This document shows, one piece after another, positions 10,101 through 22,100 of a DNA stretch of 64,000 nt. The DNA lies in NCBI GenBank assembly GCA_015847255.1, contig JADLZK010001367.1:50032-114031 (forward strand), written 5' to 3'. Positions within the stretch are counted from its first letter, which is position 1; each line of letters begins with the position of its first letter. A program made the position numbers and the translations under genes. The notes beneath the pieces are model-generated. The model searched no databases and was not told the origin of the DNA. It saw only the letters and a list, made by a program, of their open reading frames with translations. Origin of the DNA: Hyparrhenia diplandra. Its lineage: Eukaryota > Streptophyta > Magnoliopsida > Poales > Poaceae.

Positions 10101-13100
10101 ACTTCGGTCCGCCCCGACACCTCGACGCCATGGCGGCATACGCGCCGCCCCTCCTGGGGGGGGGCAAGCCGGGATGACTACATCGACGCCGAAGTCTATG
10201 CATCACGCATGGATTTTTGAGGGCCGCCGCCACCGCGTCGCCCTTTTCGTCGAAGGCTTGCGCGCACCTCGCTGCGGATGGCACTCGAGTGGTTCGAGCC
10301 CCCGTTCGATGGAGGAGGCCATCGACCTCGCCCGCCCAAGACAACGACGACGAGCCGGACGACGCGCCGACTGGCGCCGGCCACGGGGCGGCAACGCCGG
10401 CCACCACGGACTCGCCGGGCAACATCGACGACGACATCATGGCGCCCTGGTTGATCGCATACCAGGCCAGCAGCGTCTCGCTGTTGCAATGGACGACATC
10501 GACGACCTGACGTCGAACGACATGATCACGGAACTGCACCTGGCCACGACGATCAACAAGGAGCTCGGGATCATCTCCAACGCCATCGAGCTACGGGCTA
10601 CAGCGCCAGAGTGGAGCCTCCACTATGGCATTGTGAGGTACTTCCACCGCTACTACATCCCCGCCGCCTCAGAGCTTCTCCAGGACTTCATGATGGGGGA
10701 GAACGTCCCGCTGCATGGCGTAGCAGTGGGCTTCCACCTCCCCAATCGCCCCCGGGAGGATCAGGCGTTCCCAGCATACGTCCTCCTCCTTCAGGCACGC
10801 CCCGACGAGCGGATCGAGGGTGCCACCGTCCTCCTCTTCGACAACAACGGCGACATCTTCTTCCGCATTGGGAACGTCACCGTCGGTGCAGCATGGACGC
10901 AGGAGATCCAGCTGGGGCCGCCCGTGAGCACGCCCAGCGACCTCCTCTACGGCTGCCTCCTCGACTTCACCTCCTCGCCGCCCATGTCGATCCGTCACGT
11001 CTACTGCAGGCAGCTCCATGCTAAGGTGACAGTGCCGACGACCTACACCTACACGTCTCCTCCGCCGACCCGCCAGATGATCGAGCTGTCAGGGACCCTC
11101 AGCGCCTCCGTCATGCGTCGTGCATGGGCGGAACGTCCCTTCGTGCAGCCCCCGCTGAGCTTCAAGTTCAGCATCTACTTCGGCGACCTCCACCTCGACT
11201 TCGCCTTCGCCGACAAGGACGCCAGTGTCTGCAACGACGACAACGACAAGTGCGGTCCTCTTGTCTTCTACTTCGGGCCTGGAGTGGTCACCTCTCCGAT
11301 CGGGCTGCCCTTCGCCCCTACGTGGTGGGTTGGGCGGCACGTGGACGCGCCGCCTCGTCGAACGGTGGGGAGATGTCATGAACCAGAATTGGGCCACCCC
11401 GGAGTGGCTAATTGGGCCAAAACGCGACGGCCGCCGGCCCGGGGAGGGGCGGGCGAGGCGCAGGGGGCCGCCCCCCGCCCGCCGCCTTCCCTCTTCAGTA
11501 TGACTCGAGTTTGCTTCATATTCAAGTTAGGATTATCTTAGGTAATTTTTAGTGTGCAAGGGGATATCTCATCTATATATAAGGGAGACCCTTATTAGGA
11601 AAGAATAAATTAGGATATGCTTGTAAAAGGTATTCGATCGTATAAGGAAACCTTATAGAGATTGGTTAGATTACAAGTCCCACTAGTCGGGCTATATAAG
11701 CAAGAGGCATGTAATCTCTAGGGGATAAGTAAGCAAAATAAAAAAATATCTTTTCGCCTTCAATCTCTCCAACCGCCGCCGCCGCCTCCTGCAAGGGCGC
11801 CCGGCGCCGCCGCCCTCCCCGACGGCTCCTCCCCTCCACCTCGTCGCTAGTGCTGCTGCCTCGCCGCCGCCAAGAAGAAGCTGTAGCCCCGCACGCCATC
11901 TCGAAGCTTCAAGTCGAAGAACACGTGTCAATTCCGCCCAATCTAGCCGAATCGACACTGAGCAACTCTAAAGCCCCGCCCAAGGTCTCCACACTAAGAA
12001 ACATTAGCTACTACCGTGATGTATAATGGACGTCGAGCAAGGCCACACACATGTCACCTTGCTGTTTTCCTATTAGAAAAATAAAAGAAGAAAACATGAT
12101 ATTAAGATGAAGCATATTCTAGCAAGAGAAACATCAAAAATCAAAATGGGTTGCATACTAGAGGAAAAATATGGGTTGCATACCAGAGGAATAAATTTGG
12201 GCTCAATAATTAAAAGCAAGACGACCCCACATCTAATAAAATCATCAAAAAATGGTCAAACTCAAACCAACTTGGTACTGAATTCCTCTAATCATCTGAC
12301 CTTGAGCAAAGGTTTATGGCGAAAGTATGTTTTGCTATTGCAGTAAGAAATAGTTAAATTATATTTGACTTTGGATAGGGACATTTTCTTGTCATAAAAC
12401 CATAGCACGAAAATTCCATATAAATTCTAGCAGGAACTTTCCTATAATCATATATGCGTGCATAGTTTATCAATCCTAGTTTGCTTCAAAAATTATGGGT
12501 ATAGAAACAATAAAATGGAATTGCACCCAAAAATAAATAAGAACAGACCATGAATCAATTGAACTTTAAGATGCGTCCAAGGAACCTATACGCAACTAAT
12601 TGAGACATTCAGGTTCGATCTCAAAGCTGAGCACCGTCAGACAATTCATCTAAGCAATATGAAATGGAACTTAAATCTCTGAGTTTACCAAAATGAATAT
12701 GGCAAACACAAAGTAGACAGAGGTCCTTTGTAGATACTGAGTGGCTACCTTGAGAAGAATTGGACCCTGATCCAATATCTGAGTGTCCATGGATATGCAA
12801 ATGTGCAGTCATGATGCTCCCTCTGACCTGTACTCCAATGACTACAATGACGTCGGCCATCAGTTTGGAGCATAATAGCTACGCATGGCAACGGGTCGGG
12901 TTCGGATCGGGTGGAGTCTCCATGCACCCAAAACCATCTTTAGTTGTAGTCACTGGAGTACAGGTCAGAGGGAGCAAAACCCTAAGCTTTCAATTGGATG
13001 AGTTTAGCGTGGGCGGTGGTCTGCTTATATAGTCCGGGTAGACCAACCTCGTGACATAGTCATGATCTAAATCGGTTAGGACTCTGCTCTTTGTATTCGT

Positions 13101-16100
13101 ATTCATTTAGAACTCTGCAAATCAAAGATGAAAAACTAAAACTACAAAAGGAGACCGCACCCCCACAACGGGGGAGCCAGATTTTGGCAAACCATTCACG
13201 AGCATGACATGCGCCCGCGCCCTTCGCCCCGCCCGGTGAGGTGAGGCGAGCGAGCAAGCACGTGTAGAGTTCTCTTTCTCCTTCTCGTACTAGACTTGAG
13301 AAGATGAGAACCACTTCCATATTTAAGTTGCTTCACTCCACCTTCCACTAGCAATGTGGTACTAAAGGAATTGCACTCCCTTCTTTTCACTTCATGAATG
13401 GGCCTTTGAGAGATTTAATAGGAATTTTAAGATTTTGTTATTGGGCCAAGCCCATGACATATAAATTCCAACAACTTGGTATAGTGAATGTAAAAACATA
13501 GGAATTGCTTTTTTTTTAGGAGTTTTATTCTAATCTTGATGCCATCTTGCGCAATATTAGAGATGAAGGCAATGCTATGTTATCTGGTGGGAGCCATAGG
13601 GCTATGTAGCATGTATTGATAATTGTTTCGCTTATGGTCGTTGGTTGTGATTAAGGTTTGTTGGCTAATCCTTTCCCAACGCCTCTATAGGGGTTCTATG
13701 AGTCATCTAGGATCCTTTCTTATTTTAATATGCTGATTCATAATTCTCGTGTGTTCGAGAAAAAGATACTAAATGAACTAGATCATTAATCAATAATACA
13801 ATTTGGCTAACTATATATGCATGTGTTTTTTGTCCTATATAATGAATTTATATGATATGTTGTAAGTGTTGTGTTAACACAATCTCCACATACATCCAGA
13901 CATGTCTACTGTTCTCAATGATCTCTCCTAAAATTGTTGGTGAACCACTGGAAATTGAGAGACAATTTGATGCTGTTAATTGTGTGATGTCTTTAATGGT
14001 AAGCATTGTTCGAACTTTTCTATCTTTTGTTCTACACAGTGTAGATAATACCAAGGATTTATACCATATATTCGTGTTTTAGAGGAAACATACTACACAT
14101 GGTGTGCATGCACAAAATAGATTCTTTGAAGGTAGTAGCATCAATGGAATGATGATACTTATACATTTTCTTTCTGCTAGATCAAAATCTTCAATATTTT
14201 TCGTTTGCAATGCCTATAAAAATGTAGTTATATGTAGAATATTTGTAATTCATTTTTTCATACCATATCATTAAATGATAAAAACTAACTTATTACATGG
14301 ACTCATATACATAACATTTCTAAACCCTACATTGAACATTTATGATTCATAATGTTTTTTTTCTGAGCATCTTTGATGAACATTGTATCTAAATTTTTGT
14401 GTTTATTAATATCCATAGAATAATAATGGTGGGTTTTCAACATTTGAACTCACAAGGTCTTCACCATGGCTCGAGGTGAGAATTTGATTATATGTTTCTA
14501 GATCGTCCATTCTTGGGTTATTATGTTGGTTTTGTGTTCCAATGTTGATTGATAGAGTACAAGAAGGAACAATATATAGGAATATGTAGGCAAGGATCAA
14601 GTAGGGTGTATAGGAAACACCCATTCAATGGAGATCGTCCTTGCCTTAATATGGCATAGGGAAAATGTAGATTGATTGATTGAGTACAAGAAGATACAAT
14701 ATATAGGCAAGGATCAAGTAGGGTTTATAGGAAACACCCAATCAACGACGATCCTTGCCTAATCTATAATCATCTACTATAATTCTCTATAGAAAACCTA
14801 GCCACATCAGCATTGGGCACCAAGGCCCATGTGGACAACCCGTAGGCACCTGCTCTAACAATTGGAAATAGAAAGGAATAGTGAATCACAACTATTTCAT
14901 GTCCTATAGATAACATAGATAGATGTACAACACCTAACAAAGATCTCTATCCTAGCTTAAATTAGAGACAAATTAAGGCAAATAAAATGAAACCAATGCA
15001 AAAATAAAGTAGTACATACGTATCAAGAGTTCACATTTATCCAATTTTGTAAGATATGAAGTAACTGGAATCATAGAATGAAAAAGGAAATGCATGCAAA
15101 CTAAAATACAACACTACACCCCGATATAGCCCACATAACCCCCCTCCTTTCCACCAAATCCTTTTGCAAACCAGTTCAACCGGTCGGGGACGTGGTTGGA
15201 ACCGCCACTAGTAGTGCCCCGGATCTAGTTTCAACCCTCAATAGTGCTTAGATGATGAGGCACTGGCCCCAACTTCCGTGAGGTGGCGGTAAATTTAATT
15301 TGTGGAGATCTCGTTGTTGATGATCCGGCTTCAAATCAACACGATTCGAACCCTACAACTGCTCCGCCACAACTCCGATGGTGTTGGGGAGGGCGACCCT
15401 CGCCGCCTCGGCAGCCCCGCAGGCCTCACTACGGGGCCAAGAGTCAATCTCCGTTAACATATTGCGATGGTCTTGCAGGGACAGCAAGCGGAGGACCCTC
15501 CACTAGAACACGGACGGCGAAGCATCACCCTCCGGTCAAGGGTAGCCCCCAAAGTCGGCAATCGAAGCGGGGAGCACGCCGGCCCCTATGCGACGAGGGG
15601 AAGCACCGGCAAAGGGGCCTGCCCAAGCAACACAAGCCCAAGCATTTGGGAAGGCCAACGGAGGGGGGCCTCGAACCGCCCCCTCGCGGACGCACGCGGG
15701 CGGCCGGCACGGGGGACCCCTACGACCCCGGGGGCAGGGGGAGAAGTCACACGTGTTTTTTCCCGTGCCTAACCGCATGCGAATAGTTCTTGGCTTGCCT
15801 GTGGGGGGCCTAGCTGTAAGTGTGTGTTCTCCTACCTACCATGTACCAAATTGTAAATCAGCCCCTCTGACCCCGTGTATTCCTATAAATACCCCGGTAC
15901 GGGCTCAAGGAAAGGGTGGTTTTTATTGGCCGGTTTAAGGGCCGTTCACTCGTTTTGTCACATCTCGTCTCGCCCGGCGCATCGTCCTATCCCTCCTCCG
16001 TCGGGGCTCGGGTGCCCTCCGATCCTCCCGACCCTCGGCAACCCCGGCCGAAGGTCGGGCCGGCCGGAGGTCTCCCTCATTCCCCGTCCCGTTTTTCGAC

Positions 16101-19100
16101 TCATCCTGTGGGAAGCCTCGCCCCTTCCGCCCCCCGGGAGCGAGGCTGGGGCGGGCAGGAGCGATCCCCATAGTTGGCGCCGTCCCGTGGGGGCGACGAA
16201 AAGCCCGAAGCTATGCCAGTCACTCGCCCGAACAGACGCTGCTGCAGCGCAGCGGGGCAACCCACCTCCGGGGGGACCCGCAGGGTCGAACCCCATCAAG
16301 CGGTCGACAGCGGTCACCGCACAGCCGGCGAGCTCAGCGCCCGGGGGCTGCGGTAACAGGGGGACCCATCATCTCGGACCCTCCGGTCATCCCGATATCG
16401 GAGGTCACCAGGGAAGAAGGCCCTAACGCCCGGCAAGGCGGGCTCGCGAGGGCCGAGGGCGGTGGTCCAGCAACCGGTGGCACGTGAGGTCTCCGACCCG
16501 AGCAAACCCCGCAGACCCAGCTCGAAGGGCTCCTAGAAGGCGCTACGGAGGATGAAGAGGACGAAACCGAGCAAGGGGAGCAAGCTCTGGAGGCCCTACA
16601 AGCCCAGATCGCAGAAAAGAGAAGGCTGCTGCAGGCCCTGGATCGGAGGCAGCGCCTGCGGACGCTCAGGGAACAGGCCAAGGCGAGTTAGCATGGATCA
16701 ACCAGCAACTCGTGGCGGTGCAGGAAGTCACCGGCGGAGGGCGCCGCAACCCCCGGACCACCCACGGCCCCCGCTTCGGGGCAAGCCCCGCCTCCGCCAA
16801 CCCCACCACCGCCCGCGACAGAACCAACCACCATCGCAACACCGGCATCCTCAACCCCTCCGCATAAGTCGGCCGTACCCTTCCATTCCCATCGAGAAGG
16901 CTTTGGCGCCTCGCTCGAGGCACAGACCTCCTCCGCAGAATCATCATTACGATCCCAAATCCCCGCTCTCCTATGCACTTCAGATCGCGGAGTGGCCACC
17001 GGCGTATAGCCACCAGCACTTGCCAAGATACAACGGGGCCTCCGACCCCAGGCAGTTCGTTATGAGCTAAGAAGCCGCCATGGGCGGCGACGGGGGAGAT
17101 CACTCCACAATGGCCAAATCGTTCGTGATCATCGCAAGAGGAGTCGCCAGTCTTGGTACTGCGCGCTGCCCCCCGAACTCAATTCGGAGCTGGTCCGACC
17201 TTCGCGATGCCCTTCGCGCAAATTTTTCAAGGGAGTTGACTCCGAGCTCATCAATAGCAGAGAGTTCTTTGAACATGGTGCAGAAGCCAAACGAGCCCCT
17301 ACAAGAGTGGTGGCGGAGGTTTCTCCAAACCAAGGCCGGGACCAAGGGGATCTCAGGCGTCATTATGGCGGTGGTCTCTTGCATCCGCCCAGGCCCATGC
17401 CATTCAAAGATCGGCGAAGGCAGCCGAAGACCCTAGCGGAGCTACACGAGATAATGGACAAAATCTGCAGAGCCGATAACGACCACAAAGCGAAGATAGA
17501 GGCTTTCCGACCTCCGCCAAATCAAGCACCAGCCACAACGACCACCACGCACGGACAACCACCCAAGACCAGAGGCCGTCGAGTCGGCACCATCGCCAAT
17601 AACCCCCGCCGAGCAAAAAACCAACCAACCACCCCCGAGGCAAAACTACCCACCAAGAACCCCGGACCAAACCCGGACACCAACATGAGGCCTCCGCAAA
17701 AACAACCCTATTGCCATTATCTGCGGAGAAGGCAAAGGCCACTACACCAAACAATGCCCGTATTTCGCCAAGGGGAAAGAGGCGATGGGCGAGGAACTCG
17801 CGCCGCAAAACCCTCGAGAGGCAAGTTAACCACACAAGGAAACCAGCAGAAACACCCACTCCCACCACTACACTTTCACCCCTTCGACTACGAAACCCCA
17901 AAGACACCCAGGGCTTCCACTACCCGGCTTTCCACTCCAAAGACCTTCGGCCCGGTAACCGCCAAGCGTTACTACCAAAGAAGAGTACACACGTTTCACA
18001 TCCCCAGCCTCTCCGCAACCAAACTATCACAACCAAGCCCTACCACCTCCACCCCCGCTACCCGCACCACCTTCGACCCAGCAACACCCAGTCAAGCAAG
18101 AAATCCAGACAATTGTCAGCAAGCCCAACTCATCTTACGGAGTCATCCTCGCTATCACAGGGGGCTCCAACGAGGACCACAAAGCAACAAACGACAGCGA
18201 AAAGGAGCACTATCGGAGGGTCCATCATGTCGATGCGGAGGGGCCCCACAGAAACACTCGCTGGTCACACATCCCGATCACCTTCAACGCCGACGACATG
18301 AAGCTAAGAGATTACCCACACACCGACGCGATGGTCATTGACACCAACATCGGAGGCTGGACTGTTACCAGAATCCTAGTAGACACGGGCAGCTCCGCAG
18401 ACATCTTGTTCGCTTCCACCTTCGACAAAATGGGCCTGGACGGGAACATGTTACAACCAGCAGCAATCCCTCTTTGGCTTCGGGGGCGGCAAGTTGGGAC
18501 CATCGGGAAAATCACCCTACCGGTCTCCTTCGGGGAAAGAGCCCATTCACCGATCAGAAAATATCACCTTCGGCGTGGTAGACTTGTACTACAGCTACAA
18601 CGCCATTTTTCGGCCGCGGAGTCACCAACGCGTTCGACGCGGTCCTCCACCGAGTTATCTTTGCATGAAGATGCCCTCGGTCGGCGCATAATCGCCGTAT
18701 TCGAGACCGGACCGCAGCAAGAAATGGAGGGGGCCGTCCGCACCGGGCGGCGCAATGTCCACAACCTAGAACAAGAACCACAAGGGCAGAGAGACGGCTA
18801 GAGGGGGCGCGGAGCCCCCCGCGAGCACTACCCGGCGGAAGAAATGAAGAAAGTCGGGCTTTTCAGCCGACCCCGATATAGAAGTAACCATATCCGCACT
18901 CCTGGACAAGACCTCCGAAGCAGAGCTCCTGCAATGCCTCCGAGAGAACACCGATGTATTCGCCTGGTCCGCAGAAGATTTACAAGGTGTTAGCCGTGAC
19001 CTCATCGAGCACCACCTCAACATAAGACCGGACGCCACTCCCGTAAAACGAAGCTCCGCAAAATGTCGACGAGAGAAGAGTATCGCAGCGCAGGCAGAGG

Positions 19101-22100
19101 TGAACCGCCTTCTAGACGCGGAGGTCATCCGCCCGGTCAAGTACCCCACTTGGTTATCCAACGTTGTCATGGTGAAAAAAGCAAGCCTTAGCAAAGACAA
19201 AGCGGAGCCCACCAGATGGAGGATGTGTGTGGATTTCACCAGCCTGAACAAAGCGTGCCCGAAGGACGATTTTCCCCTCCCCCGAATCAGCTCGCTAGTC
19301 GATGCAGCAGCAGGTTGCGAAAGGTTGTCCCTCCTAGACTGTTTCTCAGGATATCACCAAATTTGGATGAACCAGGCAGATGAAGAGAAGACAAGTTTCA
19401 TAACCCCCTTCGGAACTTATTGCTTTAGAAGAATGGCCGAAGGCCTCCGTAACGCCGGCTCATCCTTCGCACGTATGACAGCGGAGGTGTTCAGAGACGA
19501 TAGTGCCATCTCGGCCTACGTCGACGACCTGGTGGTCCAAAGCAAGCTAAAGGAGGACCACATCACGGACCTTCAAAGGACCTTCGTCAAAAAGCGGCGT
19601 GGCCGGGCTCAAGCTCAACCCCGCCAAGTGTGTATTTGGAGTAAGCAAGGGCAAGTTGCTAGGCTGCCTCGTGTTTGTCAAGGGGATCGAGGCCAACCCT
19701 TCAAGATCGCAAGAGTCACCGCAATGGAGCCTCCGAAGAACGTAAAGTCGGTCGAGAGACTAACAGACGCCTCGCCGCCCGAAAGCGAGGTTCATCTCGT
19801 GTCGGCCCGAGCGGGGTTACCGTTCTTCCAAACTTTAAAGGAAATGACCCCGTCATTTGGGGGCCTCGCAACAAGAAGCCTTCAAGATCTCAAGCAAGTA
19901 CCTCAAGAACCTTGCCACCCTCGCAACCCCGAACCGGCGAAGGGCTCCTCCTCTATGTCGCCGCGTCCTCAGAGACGCCCGTCCGCGGTGCTCATCAAGG
20001 AAGTGGACGAGGGGCACCCGGTCCCAGGCAAATCCCCATCTACTACGTCTCCGAAACCCTCGAAGGGCCCAAGCTAAATTAGCCGAAAAGGTGGCCTACG
20101 CAGTGGTAATGGCGAGAAAACTTAAGCACTACTTCCAAGCACATGAGATCACCATACCTTCGAGCTTTCCCTTGATAACATATTCGGGAACCCGGAGTTA
20201 GTGGGCGAGAATAGCGAAGTGGGCGACCGAGATCGGAGACCACGCAATCGATTCGTCGGCAGAACGGCCATCAAGTCCCGTGCCCTAGCAGATTTCCTAG
20301 CGATCGACACGACACATACAACCAAGCAAAGCAAACTTGGACCCGATTTGGACGGCACACACCGACGGAGCACGGGGGCACGCGGAGCCGCATCGCGGCC
20401 ATCATCACTTCACCCTCCGAGTCAAGCCGAGGTATCTTTGCCAAAGCTAGAGTTCCGGTGCACAAACAACACGGCGAGAATCACGAGGCGGTGCTCTCGG
20501 CACTAAACAAGCTCAGGGCCATGTCAGCGAAGGGCCATCATCAAAACCGACTCGGAGGTGGTCTCAAACAAGCCGAGAAGGACAACAAAGCCAAGCACCC
20601 AGAGCTGCAAAAATACGGCAAGGCTAAGGAAAAAAGAGGCCTTCTTTCTCGGCGTCACAACCAAGACCATATCCGGCGGGGACAACGGCGGCAGACGAGC
20701 TCGCGAAGGCCGCATCCCGAGCGGAGCCACTGCCACAGGACGTGTTCTTTGAAATACTGCGTAGCCCCGCGATTCAAGAAGGCGACCCACCCCCGAAGTC
20801 GGTCGGGCGCCATTCACACGGCGAAGATTGAGAGCCCCGATCATTGCATTCATCGAGGCCTCTTCGAGCCCCAATCCAAGGAGGAACAAAAAAGGGTTGA
20901 GCGAGAAGGTCCGAGGCTACCGTCTAGTCGACAACAAGCTGTACAAGGCATCAGTAACCACTCCATGGCTAAAATGCATATCTACCGGGCGAAGGCCACG
21001 CCATCCTAGCGAGGTCCACGAAGGCATCCGCGGCCGCACAACGGCCCCCGCAGCGCTAGTGGGAAAGGTGTTCGGCAAGGGTTCCCATGGCCCACCTCAC
21101 TCAACGACGCCACGGAACTAGTCAAGCACCGCGAAGGATGCTACCGACAGCCCACCACTCCAACAAGGCCGGGGGCTCCGACAACCCTCATCCGCCCCAC
21201 ATGGCCCCTTCGCCGATGGGCGATAGACCTCATCACCCAATGCCGCCGGCTCGGGAACCTCCGCCACGCAGTAGTGGCGTCGAATACTTCACCAAATGGA
21301 TCGAAGCCCGCCCCCTCTCGCAAGCATAACCTCTCTTCAAGTACAAAAGTTCTTCCGCAGCAGATCGTGCCGCTTCGAACCCCGCGGAGCATAATATCGA
21401 TAACGGCACCCGGTTCGACAAATAAGGCTTCAAACGATTCGCCACCAAATAGGCACCAAGATACACTTTGCCTCCGTAAGGCACCCCCAATCTAACGGGC
21501 TCGTCGAAAGAGCCAACGGCATAATCCTGCAGGTATCGGTCGCGAAGGTCCACCTTGAAACCAAGAGGAAAGTGGGCGGAGGAGCTCACCCGGTGGTGTG
21601 GTCGCATAACACCTCCAAAAGCCGTGCGACCAAATTCACGCCCTTCAAGCTCCTGTTCGAGAAGAAGCCGTCCTCCCGTAAGAACTAAAGCACGCGCCGC
21701 CAAGGGTCACCACCGAAGCCCCCCCGTAAGAAGAGGCGGTCCGCGAAGGACCTCCTCGAAGAAACAAGAAACATGGCCGTCCTCAACCTCCACGCATACC
21801 GGGGAGGAGACCACAAGGTGGAGGAACAAGAAGCACCCTCCGACGATCTCCATCGGAGACTTCGCCCCGATCGGAAGCGAAAGCGAAGATGGCCGGCAAG
21901 TTCATGGCCAAGTGGGCCGGGCCCATACCTCGTTACGAAGTCCACAAGACCCGGCTCCTTCCCACCGCAAGATCTCGAAGGCCGTCATCTCCCCCACACA
22001 TGGAACGCCGACGACCTCCGCAAATACTACCCTAGCGGTGCAATGTACCGTGCACTCGCGAGTTGTAAGGGGCTCCGCTCATCTTACCGATTCATTTTTT

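Larger units (their letters stand above)
8687..11957 (+). mobile_element. Short LTR retrotransposon: gag plus an unknown ORF, no pol
   Basis: Two LTRs (8687-9307 and 11374-11957) start TGTCATGAACC. The right one ends CGACA. A GGTATCCGAGACC primer-binding-like site (9309 on) follows the left LTR, and the polypurine tract GGTGGGGAGA directly precedes the right LTR. Flanks CAGAG (8682-8686) and CTGAG (11958-11962) are a 5-bp target duplication with one change. The internal 2.07 kb holds a broken gag and one long open frame. No protease, reverse transcriptase, RNase H or integrase is present, so it must have moved with enzymes from another element. Confidence 0.8.
8458..12022 (-). mobile_element. 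LINE/SINE-type retroposon with 16-bp target duplication, split by an LTR element
   Basis: GCTACTACCGTGATGT occurs at 8458-8473 and again at 12007-12022. After the left copy comes a T-run and then GATTACGGAATAAAATTCCG, a poly-A tail and 3' end when read on the minus strand. Removing the nested LTR element (8687-11957) leaves about 260 bp of retroposon (8474-8686 and 11958-12006). The size suggests a SINE or a strongly 5'-truncated LINE. No coding sequence remains, and the family is not identified. Confidence 0.7.

Noticed and set aside
13060..13390. Promoter or first exon of a gene near the GC-rich patch
   Set aside because: It lies within an OSC intron, ORFs are short and no splice or domain evidence was found.
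14040..14085. Sequence after exon D reading VDNTKDLYHIFVF as a candidate for the missing OSC exon
   Set aside because: It would need a 43-bp intron, lacks the GGF..YE..W pattern and runs into a stop; resemblance is too weak.
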